Below the pieces are notes generated by a model that made no database searches, had not been told where the DNA came from, and saw nothing but the letters and a program-made list of their open reading frames with translations. From contig ML677333.1 of the NCBI GenBank assembly GCA_007922305.1, positions 13,569,364-13,633,363 on the forward strand: DNA of 64,000 nt, written 5' to 3'. The position numbers were made by a program, and so were the translations under genes. Origin of the DNA: Dermatemys mawii (Eukaryota > Chordata > Testudines > Dermatemydidae). Positions 35,564 to 47,450 of this stretch are shown piece after piece. The stretch's first letter is position 1; each line of letters starts with the position of its first letter.

Positions 35564-35894
35564 ATGGAAAAAATAGCAGGCTGTATCTGAGAAAATGGAG
35601 TATAGCAGAAAAGGTGGGTATGGTAACCAGAGAAAATGGATGTTTGTGCCAGTACTTAATTGGTTAGCATCACCACATCTCCCTACTGTTGTTTCAACGC
35701 CCACAGAGACTGTTGTTTAAACTGACAGCAGAATGTTTTTTTCTTAAAGACATGGAAATTAGATTAAATGGGTTGAGAGCTGGGAACGTAAATGTGACAG
35801 CTGGATAAAAACCTACCAGTGACAAATCCAATGGGTGTTGAACATACTGGATGCGGGGGCCAATACACATCTGTCTGCTTTTGTGACAGCACCA

Positions 35895-36010
35895 GTTTAT
35901 GAGCTTGTCTACAGACAGGTTTTGTATCCATTTAATTATATCAGTTTGGAAACCGATCAGTTAAACCAGTGGAATTCCTTAGTATGGATGCAGTAATATC
36001 GATATAGAAA
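35895..36010. repeat. Left part of a split MITE
   Basis: GAGCTTGTCTACAGACAGG resembles the outer end of the dispersed MITE with (A)GTGTAGACAAGCCC termini. The right part, ending in GTGAACAAGCCCTAA, seems to lie at about 36880-36945, beyond the composite insertion. GATATAGAAATGCTCAG is the last MITE sequence before the break. Confidence 0.4.
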
Positions 36011-36013
36011 TGC

Positions 36014-36130
36014 TCAGTAGTAGTAGGCATCCTTCAGTCTCAAGAGACCATGGATATGCGCCACTGAGGGGTAAAGAATTTACTCAGTTGATTTTATGGC
36101 AGCCGTGACTGGGTGAAGAGACATACTTGA
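36014..36130. mobile_element. LINE-derived fragment
   Basis: AGTAGGCATCCTTCAGTCTC AAGAGACCATGGATATGCGC matches, from memory, the 3' end of a non-LTR retroelement that is common in reptile assemblies. No coding part is kept. Confidence 0.45.
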
Positions 36131-36554
36131 GAGGAACAATCTCTGCTCCCTCTGTCACATTTAAAGGTGGTGTTTCGACTCTTTGGGCTCCACCTTCTGC
36201 GAGCTCTTTTCCTCTCTGCTAAGCTGGACAGCTTCCTCTCATAACTCCTGAGACCTTTGTTAAGCTCTTGTTTCTGAAAGCTGCAGTCCTTAGTGGGATC
36301 CATGTCCATAGGACAGACTCTTCTGCCGGGCTGAGTATGTAGCTGGATAGATTGACGATACTGCTGGGTGAGTTAGGGGTACCACTGCTGTGGCCCCATG
36401 TGGCAGGCAGGATTTTAGATAGCTTGCAGTCCTTTTTCTTTTGTAGAGAGGTGAAGTGTGTAATATAGATCTCCTGTCTTATTTTAGTAAAGTCTGTTTG
36501 TGTGGAGGGTTGGTTGTTTATCAAGGATGTTTATCAAGAATGGCTAGCTAACTA

Positions 36555-36870
36555 CAAAAGCAGCTTCTCTTCTCTCGCTATTCACACCTCCAGTTCAACT
36601 GCTAGAGGAACACCTCACCCCCCCTGATTAGAGATAACAAGCTGGTTCAGCCTGATTGGACTAACCTTGTTATCTCTCACCTGGTTCTTGCCTACCTATT
36701 TATACCTGCCCCTGGATACTTCCACTGCATGCATCTGACGAAGTGGGTATTAGCCCACGAAAGCTTATGCTCTAAAAATTTTTTAGTTAGTCTTTAAGGT
36801 GCCACAGGACTCTTTGTCACTTCTGCAATTCCAGACTAACACGGCTACCCCTCTGATTCATGTCACGCAG
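36555..36870 (+). mobile_element. Penelope-like element terminal repeat
   Basis: The segment runs from CTCTCGCTATTCACACCTCC through CTTATTTATACC-type sequence to GGTGCCACAGGACTCTTTGT CAC and GACTAACACGGCTACCCCTC. The last motifs are the widely dispersed reptile repeat end that I associate with Penelope-like retroelements. An inverted pair, GATTAGAGATAACAAG...CTTGTTATCTCTCACC, lies at about 36626-36680. No reverse transcriptase or GIY-YIG domain is present here. Confidence 0.55.
36731..36770 (+). ncRNA. Hammerhead-ribozyme-like core in a Penelope-like repeat
   Basis: CTGACGA (36735-36741, fitting CUGANGA) is followed, after one extra A, by a perfect 5-bp stem GTGGG/CCCAC (36743-36747 and 36754-36758) with a 6-nt loop, and then by GAAA (36759-36762). 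GCAT just before the core and ATGC at 36767-36770 can pair. These are the invariant blocks of a hammerhead in the right order. The extra A at the base of stem II and the very short third helix argue for weak activity or activity only as a dimer. Hammerhead motifs are known in terminal repeats of Penelope-like elements. Confidence 0.5.
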
Positions 36871-36879
36871 GGGTTTGCT

Positions 36880-37030
36880 TATTCACACAAAAGTGACATA
36901 AGTTCTGCCGACATAAGTGGTAGTGTGAACAAGCCCTAAACGGATATAGTTACACTGGTTGAAAAGCTGTGTGTACACAGCCCTAAGTGGCACTGTTCCA
37001 ATGGAATATCTACACTGCTCTCTTGCAACA
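36880..37030. repeat. Right part of a MITE
   Basis: GCCGACATAAGTGGTAGTGT GAACAAGCCCTAA is the right half of the MITE family seen at 50388. A second end-like stretch, TGTGTGTACACAGCCCTAAG, follows. Confidence 0.45.
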
Positions 37031-40000
37031 CCTAAAGTTTTGATCTAAAATTTTGCTTCTTTTAGCAAAAAGTATATGAAGCTGCTGCAAAACCCCTACT
37101 TTCCATTCCTAGGTACATCCTCATTGTCCCCTGTTCGTGGCCCATACACCTTAAGTACTCTCATAGGTTTTAGATAGACCCCTATGTTGTCCACCACAGC
37201 ATTGTTAATGACGCTAGCCCTCTTCCTAAAGGCCTGTATAAAAAGGGATGTTCTGCATCCATCTCTCCTATAGGCTTATCTGAATTAGAAAATCATATGT
37301 TAGGGCATGTAGAGAAGGACCTGTCGTATTTAATATCATATTCCTGGACATGCTTAACCCTAAGCAGGATCAATGGAAAACAGTGAAATATTTGTCCTGA
37401 GAGTTCAACATTGTTATTAAGAACAATTTCTACCCAATTAGCATGTCTCTCCTAGGGAAAATGGTCTTTTCAATGTGTTAGCTAAGAGGCTTATATGTTT
37501 AAAAAACATGATTTGCCCTCTCTCTACTGGCTGTAAAGTCCTGCTTAAAAATCATGTTAGCTAACATGCTTAAAGAACACCACTCTTTTTCCTACTCCAG
37601 TCAAACTCTGGATGTAATTTCCTACGTCCCTGTTCCATCAGTCTCTTCTATTCCTTTTTTCTAGTGTTGCTGACTTATGCAGTCTGGTGTTTTTGCTTAA
37701 AGCCCAAGCTCCAGGAATCATGGGAATTTCAGATTTCATTTTTAAAAAAAAGTTTCCAGCCCTCATTGTTGCAGAGAAAAGCTGGAAAACATGACCTAAA
37801 ATTCAAAAATAAGACGGCAAAGAATCACAAAATGTCCTCTCTGAAGCCATAATGATATTTGCATTTCAATAGTTTCCCAGTGAGTTTTCTCCCAATGTAT
37901 TGATGTTGCCATATATTTTCATAGCTTTGACCCAACAGTGACCTCTTGACTTGAGTCACATACTTCACATTTGTGTTGTATGTGAACTGAATTGCAAAAA
38001 TCAGAATTTCTTGAGGTAACAGAAATTCAGATGGTTTCTTCCTCAAATGTCTGTGAAAAGTGAATTATTTACTTTGCATCAGAAGAAGTAATTTCTGTAA
38101 GAAAACTTGGTATAAATGGGACTGTAAATAATTAGACAAATTAGTCACATTAGACCTTCTAAAAATGCAACACAAGGAAGTCAAACTGATGATTAATATG
38201 GTACATTAGCATCTTGTTGCAAATAGCTCTAAGTGTGGGTTCTAACCCAGCTACAGACTGTTTCCCAGATGGTGTATGTGTATGTTATGGAGAGTTGTAC
38301 AGAATGGGTATGTTGGGGGGAGATATGATGTGAAGGAAAGCAAATATAATAAAACTTGTCACAAAATTAAATATTTGAACACACACTGTGGCTCAACAAC
38401 TCACATTAATACATGAATCCTGTTCAGGGCATAAATCTCCTATGCTTCCAACTGAGTTGGAAATATGACTGAAATCTGAAACACTGGCTCAGTAGTAGTC
38501 AGCTTCTAAACCTCAAATCACTGCAGAAGAAGGCAATGTTTAATATCTAGAGCCTCATCATGTGTCTTATGTTAGTAACCCTCTTTAAAAGATCAGGCCC
38601 ATATTATTCTCCCGAGGAAAGTGGAAGCAGAATTTTAGCGTTTGCTTGTGTACTGCCCAGCATGTCGTTACTGATTCATCCCAGAACGATAATTACAAGC
38701 CATCAGTGCTCCAACATTTTCCTGCTGACTTCCAAAACTCAGTGCTAGCACCAAGTAGGAAGGAGTTGAGCAATAGAGATTACAAGGGAGACAAAGTTAA
38801 GAAGCAATGCATAATGAAGACCTGACTATTAATGACAAAAATAATGTACCAGTTTCTAACATTACAAATGGAAAAGCCATTTAATCTAGGAAGATATTTG
38901 ATTCTACATTGCACTGCTTTGTAGCTGAAAGTCTTTTTCCACTTGCCCAATTTCAACCCCAGCAAAATATAATGGGCCAGAGCTCTGTTTCTATGCTTGA
39001 AACCTCATTTCAATAAGTTCACATCTATTCCATTTCACTGAGAACCAGAAATAATGTGTAGCTGGGAAAAGAGAAGAACGATTCTGAGGGAGAACTGAAG
39101 TTCAATTCCTTTCTTTCATTTCAATCAAATGAGGCTGACTTTTGAATTTGCAGGTCTGTCAAAGAAGAATTCTGCTCAAAATTGGAGGCACAGACATGTG
39201 TTGGTCTTATCAAAGAGAAACATACTTTAAATTTCTGTAGTGCTATCAGTCAGAGAAGGTGGAGTTGGGGAACGCCACAAAAATTATTTTCACAAATATT
39301 CATTTTGATTTTAAAATTAAATTAATTCCAGCTCCGTTTGCTTCCCACAAGCAGGTAAATGATTGAGTTTTATTCACACAAATGTCCATGGAAATTGAAG
39401 TTGAAAGTCACACATAAGTATTCATGGAAAACAAATTTTAGTTAGACCAGAAAATCAGCCAGACATAAATTTAACTGTACCCTTCAGAACTAGGATTGTG
39501 GATATACGTTCAGTTGTTTTATGGCACTGTGAGGGAAAATGAAATTGACACACCGTACCCAGCCAATAAATTTGGCAGTGGGGTATTTTTTGAAGAAATG
39601 ATGCCTTGGACAAACTGTGGGGGCCCAGAAAGGAAGAGAGTATACAATTTTCTAAAATTCCCTAATCCTGTTTTTCTGCTACTTCTCCCAGAGAGATTCA
39701 AAGCCACAGAGGTTTATTTCAAGCCACTCCTCCTGATTATAATTGTTACATTCATTCAGTCAAGAAACAAAAATACCATCTGGTAATTTAAGAGACCAAT
39801 CACATCTAACCACCAAAGCTAGAAAGATTGTTTATCTAATACAGCCATTCCACTGGGTAAGAAAAACTTGCAGGAAAAACACATTTCAAATAAATGTAAT
39901 GAATAAAAGGAAGAAGGAGACTGCAGTGCTGTTGTGTCCATGAGCTCTAACATAATGAGAAAATAGATCTGAAAAGAAACCTTGAGAATCCATCAGCTTT

Positions 40001-41837
40001 TCTGAAAGGAATTTCAGAAAAGTACAAACAAAACAGCCCAGGTGACTGTAAAGAGCTTATTTTCACAAATGTAATTTTTCCTCAGTAACCATTTTCTCAT
40101 TGCAAGAATTTCAGAACTATATAGTTGGCCAATTCCTGTACAATCTGGAGCATTTATGAAAGTAGAAGTTTAATAAACAATTATGCAAAGGTTTTATCAT
40201 CTTTTACCTGGTTCTCCCTTCCTTCTTATTAGCTGTCAAACTCCTTACATACTAGGTCTTTCTCAAAATAGGTTTAAGTCTGCAGGGCAGGGACTATATC
40301 TTCCCCCAATTTTGTACACAATCCAAGACAATGCTGTGCCAGTCCTGTGGTTAAATGGAGACTGCAAGTCTGTAGATTCTTTCAATCCAGCACTTTCCAT
40401 AAGGACTAAAATCACTTAATGTTTAAAAAAAAATGATTTCAAAGGAGATAGGCACATAATGCTATGTAAAAAGTTAAAGCCAATAGCCAAAATTACAATG
40501 TATAAAAAGCCTAGGAAAATGAGAAAATAACTTCCAACGTGCTTTAAAAAAAAATCCTACGAAAATTACTGCCTACCCAAGAACTTGGGGAGCAAATTTC
40601 AGCAGGGAGCAAATACAAATCTCAGAATTATAAAGCCCATAGTAAGTAACAATGAAAATGATTGACACAATGTTTAGCACCTTTTCACCCAATGCTACTA
40701 GTGAAAACTCAAGAGAGGTCCTTAACTCTAAAGACTTTTATTGATACTGCATCTCTGTAACTCTATTCCCAAACAGGTGTGACAGGGAAGCTGGCAAATC
40801 ACCTGTCTTGCTTTACAGAGACTGTTGTTTAGCACCACCCTCTTTGTCCTTTCAAACAGTCAATAGATCTGTTCAGCTCAGGGGTCACCGTGCGTGAAGC
40901 AACATACCTATTTGGTTCTTTTCTACAATTGCATTGTCTAATCAGACAACAGAGAGTCATGCCTCACAAAGCCACGTTACATGCCATGTCACGAGTTGAT
41001 CTGATATAACACCACGAAACAGAGGCACTGGGTTTTAGAAATAAAACATGAAGACGTGCCTGGTCCAGAGCTTCAACATCTGTAGCATTCTCATGTGGCT
41101 AAGCAAATCTCTCTCTTTCTCTCTCTCTTTTTATTTTAAGATGTACTTTTCTAAATGTGCTGCCTTGAGGCAAAAGAAATTCCCAGAGTGAACATGAATT
41201 TTTCAGGAGGCTGGAATTTATCTACTGCCATTCTCCAAAATATAAAAGAGACAAAGGAGGCAATTTTCTGACTCGCCTTCTTCTTTGAAGAGCAGTCTCT
41301 CCATCACAGGCATTTTAATATTGCTGCAATGTATATACCCTTCATCCTCCTCTGTTTCTGCCATCTCCCACTTTTAGTTACCACAGAAACCTCTCCTGGG
41401 TAACCCATCTTTTTACTCCTCTGCTGTTAATCATTAACATCATCCACTTAGGCTGAAAATAAAACACACTTTTTTATCAAATCAACACGTATGTAATACT
41501 GATGATGGGAACAGAAAAAAAGCTATAACCAACTCACTCCCCTCTTCACCTGAAAGCTCTATTTACACACTGGCTTTGCTACTTTTTTCACAATTACAGC
41601 CGGGGGAAAATGCCTAATTATTAATAGCAAGAAGGGTAAGACCGAGGAGTGGAAAGTGATGTATGAGGATCCTAAATGCCATTTATATGTTTCACCATTC
41701 CAACGGTTATGAAAGCTCTGCACTTGTACTGTATGTAAAGTGCTAGCCTTTTCCTTGTGTAAAGCCTGGAACAAACACTAATGATTAAGGTCAGAAGTAA
41801 AAAAAAAAAATAAAAAAAGATGGGGAAAGCATTGAGG
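37031..41837. other. Anonymous AT-rich sequence, no gene seen
   Basis: No exon or element is firmly supported over about 4.8 kb. A SINE-tail-like stretch (CTGCAGGGCAGGGACTATAT, about 40275) and a CT-rich microsatellite (about 41108-41130) are the only recognisable parts. Frames such as 39496-39786 and 40183-40419 have no supporting context. Confidence 0.4.
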
Positions 41838-41895
41838 CTCTAATCAAAAACCATTGAAGTCTTATTGACTTGAATGGTCTTTGGATCAGTCCTAA
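41838..41895. repeat. Palindromic ancient repeat copy
   Basis: CTAATCAAAAACCATTGAAG TCTTATTGACTTGAATGGTC TTTGGATCAGTCC forms a palindrome with a TCTTA centre, again with the TTGACTTCAATGG core. Confidence 0.65.
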
Positions 41896-44340
41896 GTGGT
41901 TATATTGATTCTTGTGATTCTTTTTTGTTGCTTGCAGGTTGCCTGCTGTTCTGGCCCAGTGTCAAGAGAGCAGCTCAGGGACAGATTCAGATCAGTGCTG
42001 GTGAGAGCTCCCTGAACTGGGAGAGCTCAGACTGTGAGATCTGGGAGTGTTAGTGAGGGTCAGACGACTAATGAAAAACAGATTATTCTGAAGGTGGATA
42101 TAGCCTGACATACCCATCTAACTGTTGGGCCAGGTGCGAGGTGTTCTTACAGGAGGGAGTGATGTAGGGTGGAGGGTATAGTTCATTGTAATTTCATTTA
42201 TTGGCTGAGGCTCTTGGGACTTCTCCAAAGCATGAGAATTCTACCACAGTAACCTTTCTTTCACATACTGCTGGTAGCAACAAGGGTTGGCTTCAAATAA
42301 CTTGGGGTCTAACTTAAAACTAGCAAACACCACCAGCTTGAGCTCCCACCCAGAATTTCTTGGATCACCAAATACCTTCCCTGAGCACCTTTACCAGGCA
42401 CTACTTCCCCCCCTCACAACTCCTGAGTCTGTGTATGAAACAAGGAAAGCATTTATAAGAGGGAAAGGGGGACACCTCATCAACTTGGGAAATACAGCAA
42501 TAATATGTTTATATCACTGATAAATAAAATGATTTCTCCTTGATAGCCCTGGCAATAGTCTATTAACTCTGTTCCTCCTCCACCACTGTAAATGTCCAAT
42601 AGACAAATAAACCTCATCATTTATCCATTCTCCACTTTGCTAAACCCCATTCACAATTTGGTGGCAGTGGGTAACATAATCCCAGAGCCTTTCTCCAGTT
42701 CTTTAGGAAATGTTGCATGGTCCTGTCCTGATGTTCCATCACCTAATTCAGCTGTAGTGATTTAGCTTTATGTACTAGGCTAAATAGGAGTGACTTCTCC
42801 AGTTTTCATTCAGCTCTACTGCTGTCCTCTGTGGCTTCAGCAAAGGGCCCTCCCAGCATCCTAAGATCCTCAGAAAAGGGGAACCAGCAGCATGTAAGAC
42901 TTTGAGAAGAGTCCTTACTATCAAGGATATACTCCTTGCCCTAAAGTAGAAATTCTTACCTTCACCCCCTTTTGAGTTCTACTAACCAACCAATTCTGTA
43001 TTTATAATCAGTTGTGGTGACTCCTGAAATGTCACCAGAGGGATTATGGGTAGTTCTACTTATAGTCATATTTCCTCTCGTTCATCAATAGATGGAGGCA
43101 GCAAACTCATTCCTTTCTGGAGGTTCTATCCATGCAGAATCTGGGTAAACATTATAAGGTCTATTTTCTGCTCCTACTATTTGATAGTTCCAAAGACTGA
43201 TAGACCCAGAGGGTTTCCAAACGTCTTAGAGAGGCTACATTATTCTGCCACTTCTGCTGATGACATAATGAAGATATAATACTCTATCACATGGCTTAGA
43301 AATCCATGGATATAGGGCCTAGTCTTTCTTTGATGAAGTTGTTGCTCTGTAAGGTGGATTAGGAAATGAGATTACTGCATCTGGCCACCAGTGAAATAGA
43401 CATTTGCCCCTACCAGGAGACACCAAAGCCACTATTGATATGGAATTAATTTCTCTTTGAAAAGGTAGGATACCAGCTGCCCTTAAGTAGGTGCTGCTTG
43501 GAAAGCCATTTCTTGGCATTAGCAGTCACAAATTATCCATATTTAGACCTTCCCTGTTTATGAAAAGTTAGAGGATGGTAGCTATCACATGTCATGTCCA
43601 TAAAGGTCTTTGATCCTGATAATCAGGTTTCTGATCTGGGTAGGACTCAGAAATAGTCCTGATATCTGACACAATGTTGAGTATAACTTAACAGTCAATG
43701 AAGACCAAAACAAATCACATTTAACACTGTGCCACCAGATAGGTTGTATTGACTCAGCCATTCACAATCACATTCAGACACAAAAACATTTTGTGATTTA
43801 GACAAGCCCATTGTCCATTAGAGCCAAGCTTATAAAGCTTCCAATTATACTGCAAAGCTTGAGTGTTCAGTCAGGTTTTTCTGAGTGAGTATTGTTTTCA
43901 CATCTACATAACTGTATAAACAACAATGGCTAATCATTTTTTTTAAAATTGGATGTTGTTAGCTAAGTCAGCTGCCACAAGCTTATGTGGGACAGCAGTC
44001 CTAATTCAGAAAAGCACTTCATTAACTTCAAGTGCCTAAGTACTTTCTTGAACCAGAGCCATGAAGGATTGGACCACAGAGTCATTTTGACTCGGGTATC
44101 TTTTAATAATTGGACTACATGGAGTCTACTTCCTTGTTATTGATGCAATATCAAATAAATAAATAAATAACTTGTCACTTTTGCAAGCAGAACAGAAACG
44201 AAACAAGATTTATAGCAGTGGGATTTAGAAATGCTTGTTATTTGTTTGTTTTCCTTTTTGCATCTCGTCCTCAAGTGGTTAGGTTGAAATTCCACAGCAT
44301 CTTGACAGGTAGAGACTGCAGGTACTAGGGAAGCAACAAT
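41896..44340. other. Anonymous sequence, no gene seen
   Basis: Contains a diverged copy of the AAGTGCCTAAGTACTTTCTT repeat near 44000-44060 and an (AATA)n run near 44153-44170. No gene is supported. Confidence 0.4.
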
Positions 44341-44641
44341 ATGTATAAAATAGAGATGTGAGGGGGGAACTTTATCAGATTATTTCAACATTTTTTAAAT
44401 CTCAGGTGAGGAGCCAGTTGTGAGAGCTCCCGCCTTTTTTTGTGCTGATCCGTAATTGTTATCAGATTAAACTAAAAACACAAAGGGGGGCTGGGGGGCG
44501 GGAAGAACAGGACAGAATGGATGACTGATTAATTAAAACATGAAGGAAGGAAGAAGGTATGTGACTGTCCAGGTCCAGTGTCTGGCACATTGTGTGGAAT
44601 AGTATTGTGGCACTCTCTCTTGTGCATTCCCACCAACACGC

Positions 44642-44791
44642 ATGTCAATATCATCTGAATGCAAGCTGAATTATGGCACCTCACAGAGACAGCTCTTGGT
44701 CTGCCCTGCCCTGCTGCCTGTGCTGCTATTGGAGGGGTTGCTGGTGGCCAGATCTTTTACTGCACCTGACTCAGAGCACACTGAGGATGGT
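44642..44791 (+). CDS. Weak candidate first coding exon with signal-peptide-like sequence
   Basis: An ATG at 44642 opens a frame whose residues 18-36 (LLVCPALLPVLLLEGLLVA) look like the hydrophobic core of a signal peptide, followed by RSFTAPDSEHTED. The exon would end at a consensus donor, GATG|GTGAGT, near 44791, and the frame also runs on unspliced to 44987. TATAAAA lies upstream near 44345 and a GTATGT donor-like site near 44557. No downstream exon could be linked and I know no family for it, so a chance frame remains the likelier reading. Confidence 0.15.
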
Positions 44792-46018
44792 GAGTTTAAT
44801 CTACCTCATGCTTTATGCTGTGGGGACAATACATGTGCTTTGGGATTGAGTGGAAGGGGGCATACTACCTTTGTTTGGCAAAAAGCCATTTTCAGTGGAG
44901 CACAGCCCCACGGTGCAAACTCCCTCGGGCACTACAGCTTTTTGGTGACCACAGCTGAGCCGGGCATCACCAGGAAATGCAGTTTGTAATGGAACAAAAA
45001 GCTGGCTGGCTGGTCCATCACCAGCAATATCAATTAGCTATTGAAAACCTATGCTGTTACTTGTGGGGATATTTAATCTACTAATTTATAATGGATTTAT
45101 TTTTTTATGAATTAAATGAACTGACAAATCTTTTCAGTCCCATTTCAGATGAGTGAAATTATGCAGCAAAAACTTCAAAAACATGAGCACAACTTTGAAA
45201 ATAAATGTTTAGGCCTCACTCTGTAATCTGGAGGCGTCTTCCATCCTGTAGCATCAGTCATGTTACAAGATATCTGATTTTACAGTATCATCTATTGAGA
45301 GGCAGTGTTACAAGTTAATCTTATGAAATATGGAAGCTTGTGTGTTATTTTGTGACTTACACAACACATAAAGAGCAGCATATTTTATTAAACATCAAAG
45401 TATTCTTATAAATTTGATCAGTAGCTACAAGAACAAAAGAAGTAAATGATATCAATTACCAATCAAAAGTCATTTTAAAGTGTATCCGTTTTTAAGCATG
45501 TTTTATAGCAAGAAATGTCTACTAAAAGCATGTACTTTCTGTAGAAAAAAGGGAACTGTTAATAAAGAAACTATCACTCAAACATATCTGAAATTTTATT
45601 AATTCAAACAGCAACTTCTGGGTCATGATGAAAAATTACTACCAAGAAAATCAGCAACACCAGTTCAATTTTCATAAATTTTATATCACATCCTCACCTT
45701 TTTCATGGAGTCTGGATTCAAGATCACAATTTAAGATAAGTTCTCACAAAACTAGTCTATTTGGATGCCTCATACAAAATAAAAGCCTGTTCAAGCAAAT
45801 ATGGCATCCAGAAGAGTTTAATTTATTCAGTGACTGCCACCATTTACTGCAAAATGCTACATTTTTCATTTTATGATTCATCTTAGAAATGCAAGGGACC
45901 AAAAATGTACAATGAAGCACAATGAAAAACTGAAAATATTAGATCCAAAAATAATAGGATAATTGCTTCTGCATGATAACAGTTGGACACTAGCTAATAT
46001 GCACAATGATAGCACACT

Positions 46019-46312
46019 TAGGGTTTGTCTACTCTATGAAGACTATACTGGCTTAGATAGGTTGCCATAGATATGCTGTCATAGCATGGTAGACACATCC
46101 TACACCAACAGAAGAGGTATCTTCATCAATGTAGGAACATCAATTCCCTGGATGATAGTTACATCAATTAAAGCATTCTTCTGTTGACATAACCTAATCC
46201 CCAGTGTAAATGCAGCTAACATAGGTATGTCGGACACCCAGATGTGGATCTTTCACACTGCCTGACCAACACAGCTATGTTGACCTCATTTTGAAATGTG
46301 GATCAAGGCTTA
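46019..46312. repeat. MITE with GGGTTTGTCTACTCT end
   Basis: The left end, TTAGGGTTTGTCTACTCT, and the right end, GTGGATCAAGGCTTAG, are degenerate inverted ends of the dispersed MITE family. The interior includes CTGTTGACATAACCTAATCC and CAGTGTAAATGCAGC. Confidence 0.55.
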
Positions 46313-46569
46313 GCTACTGTATATGAAAATTGGAGGAGCGGCGGGCAACAGAAAAAGAATCACAGGCTGATCTCTGCTGTAGCGGCATAGTTTTCTGAAC
46401 ACTTTTGAGGAATGTGGTACTTGTCACTGTTTCAGGGATGCTGGTCTGGTTTGAGGGAATTCTACCATTTTATTGATATGTCCCAAGAGGAGGTCCATGA
46501 TATAATTAACTTTAACATCCCTGTGGCAGGGAAAACACCACAGTAGTCACTATTGTAACATTTAATTTC

Positions 46570-47450
46570 AGACAGGGGAACTACACAAAAATGTGGAGAT
46601 TAGTTAAACATAAATTAAAAGCTCCAGCACCAAATGTAAAATCCCTGCAAGCTGCATGGAAACTTTTTAAAGACACCAAAATAGAGGCTCAATTTAAGTG
46701 TATATCCCAAATTAAAAAACATAGTAAAAGAACCAAAATAAGAGCCACGGTGGTTAAACAACAAAGAGAAGCAGTGAGAAGCAAAAAGGCATCCTTTGAA
46801 AAGTGGAAGTTAAATCCTAGTAAGGAAAATAGAAAGGTGCATAAACTCTGGCAAATGAAGTGTAAAAATATAATTAGGAAGGCCAAAAAAGAATTTGAAG
46901 AACAGCTAGCCAAAGACTGAAAAAGTAATAACAAAAAAATCGTAAGTACATCAGAACCAGGAAGCCTGCTAAACAATCAGTGAATCCACTGGATGTTGGA
47001 GGTGCTAAAGGAGCACTCAAAAATGATAAGGCCATTGCAGAGAAACTAAAGGAATTCTTTGCATCCATCTTCCTGGTTGAGGATGTGAGGGAGATTCCCA
47101 AACCTGGGTCATTCTTTTTAGGTGACAAATCTGAGGAACTGTCCCAGATTGAGGAGGTTTTGGAACAAACTGATAAACTAAACAGTAATAAGATACTAGG
47201 ACCAGATGGTATTCACCCAAGAGTTCTGAAGGAACTCAAATGTGAAATTGCAGAGATACTAACTGTAGTCTGTAATCTATCATTTAAATCAGCTTCTGTA
47301 CCAGATGACTGGAAGATAGCTAATGTGATGCCAATTTTTAAAAAGGGCTCCAGAGGTGATCCTGGCAATTACAGGCCAGTAAGCCTAATTTCCATACTGG
47401 GCAAACTGATTGAAACTATAGTAAAGAAGAGAATTGTCAGACACATATGA
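46570..47450 (+). pseudogene. CR1 LINE ORF2 remnant, linker and start of reverse transcriptase
   Basis: Two frames in succession belong to a CR1 second open frame. Frame 46591-46920 is the lysine-rich stretch between endonuclease and reverse transcriptase (KKASFEKWKLNPSKEN, then RKAKKEFEEQLAKD), ending in a stop at 46918. After a stop-bearing gap, frame 46980-47450 holds the first conserved reverse transcriptase blocks: GPDGIHPRVLKELK, SVPDDWKIANVMPIFKKG and GNYRPVSLISILGKLIE. The catalytic block with the aspartate pair is missing, because the sequence is cut by the solo LTR at 47451 and does not resume as CR1 beyond it. It is a dead fragment. Confidence 0.9.

Noticed and set aside
41100..41135. 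CT-rich run as a regulatory polypyrimidine tract
   Set aside because: A plain microsatellite without an adjacent exon.
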